A stretch of 6,914 bases of DNA from Sva-07 sp035529175 (GTDB lineage: Bacteria > Actinomycetota > Acidimicrobiia > Acidimicrobiales > Ilumatobacteraceae). The DNA lies in NCBI GenBank assembly GCA_035529175.1, contig DATKXG010000106.1:1-6914 (forward strand). Direction: 5' to 3'. The translations under genes and the position numbers were made by a program. Each line of letters starts with the position of its first letter. The stretch's first letter is position 1. Below, piece by piece: positions 5,802 through 6,914 of the stretch. Under the pieces are notes generated by a model. It ran no database searches. It was not told the origin of the DNA and saw nothing but the letters and a program-made list of their open reading frames with translations.

Positions 5802-6493
5802 TCGTGGCCACCCGCGAGTCCATGGTGGCTGTCGTTCCCGATCCGGCGACGCCGGAGCTGGCGCGCACGCTCGACCTGGCCGGCTACGCGTGGAAGGCCG
5901 TGTCAGGGAACGACGGTGACGAACACGCTCCACCCGGAAGTTGGGCAGGCGCGATCGTCGACATCGCCAGCGACCCCGACGGCGGCTGGGCCTTTCTGCG
6001 TGCGATTCGCAAAGGCGGCGAGCGCATGTTTCCCGTGATGCTGCTCATCGGCGGTGGTCAGCTCGGCGACCTCGAACACCGCGACGACCTGTTCGACGAC
6101 TTCTGTCTCACGCCGTTCCATCCGGCCGAGCTCGAAGCCCGCCTTCGGCACCTGCTGGCGACCGACATCGATCTCCACCGGGCCGAGCTCGTCGAGTACG
6201 GCGAGCTGACGCTCAACCTCGAGACCTACCAGGCCGCGATCGCCGGTCGCCCGCTCGACATGACGTACATGGAGTACGAGCTGTTGAAGTTCCTCGCCCA
6301 GAATCCGGGCAAGGTGTTCACTCGCGAGATGCTGCTGAGCCGTGTGTGGGGCTACGAGTACTACGGCGGTGCCCGCACCGTCGACGTCCACGTCCGGCGC
6401 CTGCGCGCCAAGCTGGGCGAGGAGCACGCCAACCTGATCCAGACGGTTCGCTCGGTCGGCTACCGGTTCGGTCAGTCCCGCTGGGACAGCTGA
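5798..6493 (+). CDS. GlnR-like OmpR-family transcription regulator with degenerate receiver domain
   Basis: This is a 231-residue two-domain regulator. The C-terminal winged helix (about 133-224) carries GELTLNLETYQA, MTYMEYELLKFLAQNPGKVFTR, VWGYEYYGG and RTVDVHVRRLRAKLG, ending in TVRSVGYRF. This is close to GlnR of Streptomyces, the global nitrogen regulator, as I recall it. The N-terminal receiver fold (about 9-120) keeps Asp55 in AIVD. It lacks the acidic pair after strand 1 (VVPDP), has Gly in place of the Thr/Ser after strand 4 (LLIGGG), and has Thr105 in place of the Lys (LTPF). It is therefore probably not controlled by ordinary phosphorylation, as in GlnR. GTG 5798 overlaps the GSI stop as GTGA, suggesting translational coupling. 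GTG 5804 or ATG 5822, which begins right at strand 1, are alternative starts. The adjacency to two glutamine synthetases supports a nitrogen role. Alternative: a PhoP/MtrA-like regulator that merely lies nearby. Confidence 0.85.
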   Translation: MIVATRESMVAVVPDPATPELARTLDLAGYAWKAVSGNDGDEHAPPGSWAGAIVDIASDPDGGWAFLRAIRKGGERMFPVMLLIGGGQLGDLEHRDDLFDDFCLTPFHPAELEARLRHLLATDIDLHRAELVEYGELTLNLETYQAAIAGRPLDMTYMEYELLKFLAQNPGKVFTREMLLSRVWGYEYYGGARTVDVHVRRLRAKLGEEHANLIQTVRSVGYRFGQSRWDS

Positions 6494-6502
6494 GCACTCG
6501 CG

Positions 6503-6544
6503 CCCTCACCCGCACCCTCACCCTCACCGTCCCCGTCCCCGTTT
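6503..6544 (-). repeat. Degenerate hexamer repeat with minus-strand G-quadruplex motif
   Basis: Seven 6-base units follow one another on the plus strand: CCCTCA, CCCGCA, CCCTCA, CCCTCA, CCGTCC, CCGTCC, CCGTTT. Read on the minus strand, 6526-6503 has four GGG tracts separated by 3-base loops (TGA, TGC, TGA), a classic intramolecular quadruplex pattern. Two GGGG tracts precede it. The repeat is in the gap between two convergent genes, in the 3' region of any transcript reading past the hydrolase stop. Confidence 0.7.
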
Positions 6545-6594
6545 GCGGGCAGATTCGGGTGGACCGCCCCGCCCGGAATGCAACACAAACGGGG
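6537..6594. terminator. Inverted repeat between convergent genes (possible bidirectional terminator)
   Basis: CCCCGTTTG (6537-6545) is the exact reverse complement of CAAACGGGG (6586-6594), with a 40-base loop. Within the loop CGGGC (6546-6550) can pair with GCCCG (6571-6575). No T-run follows on either strand. The position between two convergent genes suits a shared transcript end, but the long loop makes this uncertain. Confidence 0.35.
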
Positions 6595-6607
6595 GGATGA
6601 CCGGACG

Positions 6608-6914
6608 TCAACGGCCGAGGAACGCGCGGACGGTGTCGGTGACCACGAAGGCGAACACGTCGGAGCCCTCGGACGTGGGATGCACCCCATCGCCGGTCAG
6701 CACGCCGTCGCTTGCGGCGAATGCGGCCCACGGAGCAATGACGCTGTCGCCGCGTCGCGTCACCCGTTCTCGGATGATGGAGTTCACCGACGCAGCGTCC
6801 TCGGGTCGATCGCGGAAATAGTTGTCGACCCACCCCACAGCGGCATCGTCGGGCACCTCGTTGAGCACCTCGTTGACCGACGCGGCGATGCTGTCAGGGC
6901 CCGAGTACTGGCTG
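6608..6914 (-). CDS. SGNH/GDSL-type hydrolase, C-terminal part (partial, cut at right edge)
   Basis: The last 101 residues of a protein whose start lies beyond the window are visible. The clearest signal is GDGVHPTSEG, with Asp75 and His78 of the visible part. It matches the block V Asp-x-x-His of SGNH/GDSL esterases and of SGNH domains attached to acyltransferase-3 proteins, where Asp and His complete the catalytic triad. The catalytic Ser, Gly and Asn blocks would be upstream and cannot be checked. Before it, the pattern ASVNSIIRERVTRRGDSVIAP fits the helix-strand part of the fold that precedes the Asp-His loop. The reading frame is open to the window edge and ends in TGA at 6610-6608. It runs convergent to the regulator gene, so the two are not co-transcribed. 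The substrate and the full domain make-up are unknown. Confidence 0.72.
   Translation of the reverse strand, partial: SQYSGPDSIAASVNEVLNEVPDDAAVGWVDNYFRDRPEDAASVNSIIRERVTRRGDSVIAPWAAFAASDGVLTGDGVHPTSEGSDVFAFVVTDTVRAFLGR

Noticed and set aside
1..6914. Mobile elements, CRISPR arrays, attachment sites, tRNA or rRNA genes
   Set aside because: No transposase or integrase frames, regular spaced repeats, terminal inverted repeats or RNA-gene signatures were found. The short repeats seen are small tandem arrays.

Overview
This is a GC-rich window (roughly two thirds G+C by eye) with actinobacterial character. GTG starts are common, one lipoprotein has a Thr/Ser-rich linker, and a eukaryotic-type glutamine synthetase (GSII) sits beside an alpha-type GSI and a GlnR-like regulator. 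The best guess at lineage is a free-living actinomycetote, possibly an Acidimicrobiia/Ilumatobacter-type organism. That is inference from gene style, because no marker gene is present.

Layout from left to right. Bases 1-515 (minus) hold the N-terminal amidase half of a glutamine-dependent NAD+ synthetase, cut by the left edge. A 77-bp divergent gap follows. Bases 593-3151 (plus) encode a large exported penicillin-acylase-family N-terminal-nucleophile hydrolase with a lipoprotein signal. A 174-bp regulatory gap (3152-3325) carries an unusually regular 11-bp-spaced row of half-sites. Next come glnII (3326-4330), a 133-bp spacer with two hairpins and a small tandem repeat, an alpha-type GSI gene (4464-5801), and a GlnR-like OmpR-family regulator (5798-6493) that overlaps the GSI stop by 4 bases. 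The 114-bp convergent gap 6494-6607 is a degenerate hexamer repeat whose minus strand is a classic G-quadruplex motif. Bases 6608-6914 (minus) are the C-terminal end of an SGNH/GDSL-type hydrolase, cut by the right edge.

The centre of interest is the nitrogen-assimilation block. Two glutamine synthetases of different fold families lie in tandem, followed by a regulator whose DNA-binding half looks like GlnR and whose receiver half lacks most phosphorylation residues. The promoter region of the first gene carries four half-sites at exact 11-bp spacing, the geometry used by GlnR/PhoP-type regulators. A self-contained module, in which the regulator at the end of the block controls the synthetases ahead of it, is a testable inference. 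No mobile elements, CRISPR arrays, tRNA or rRNA genes were seen.
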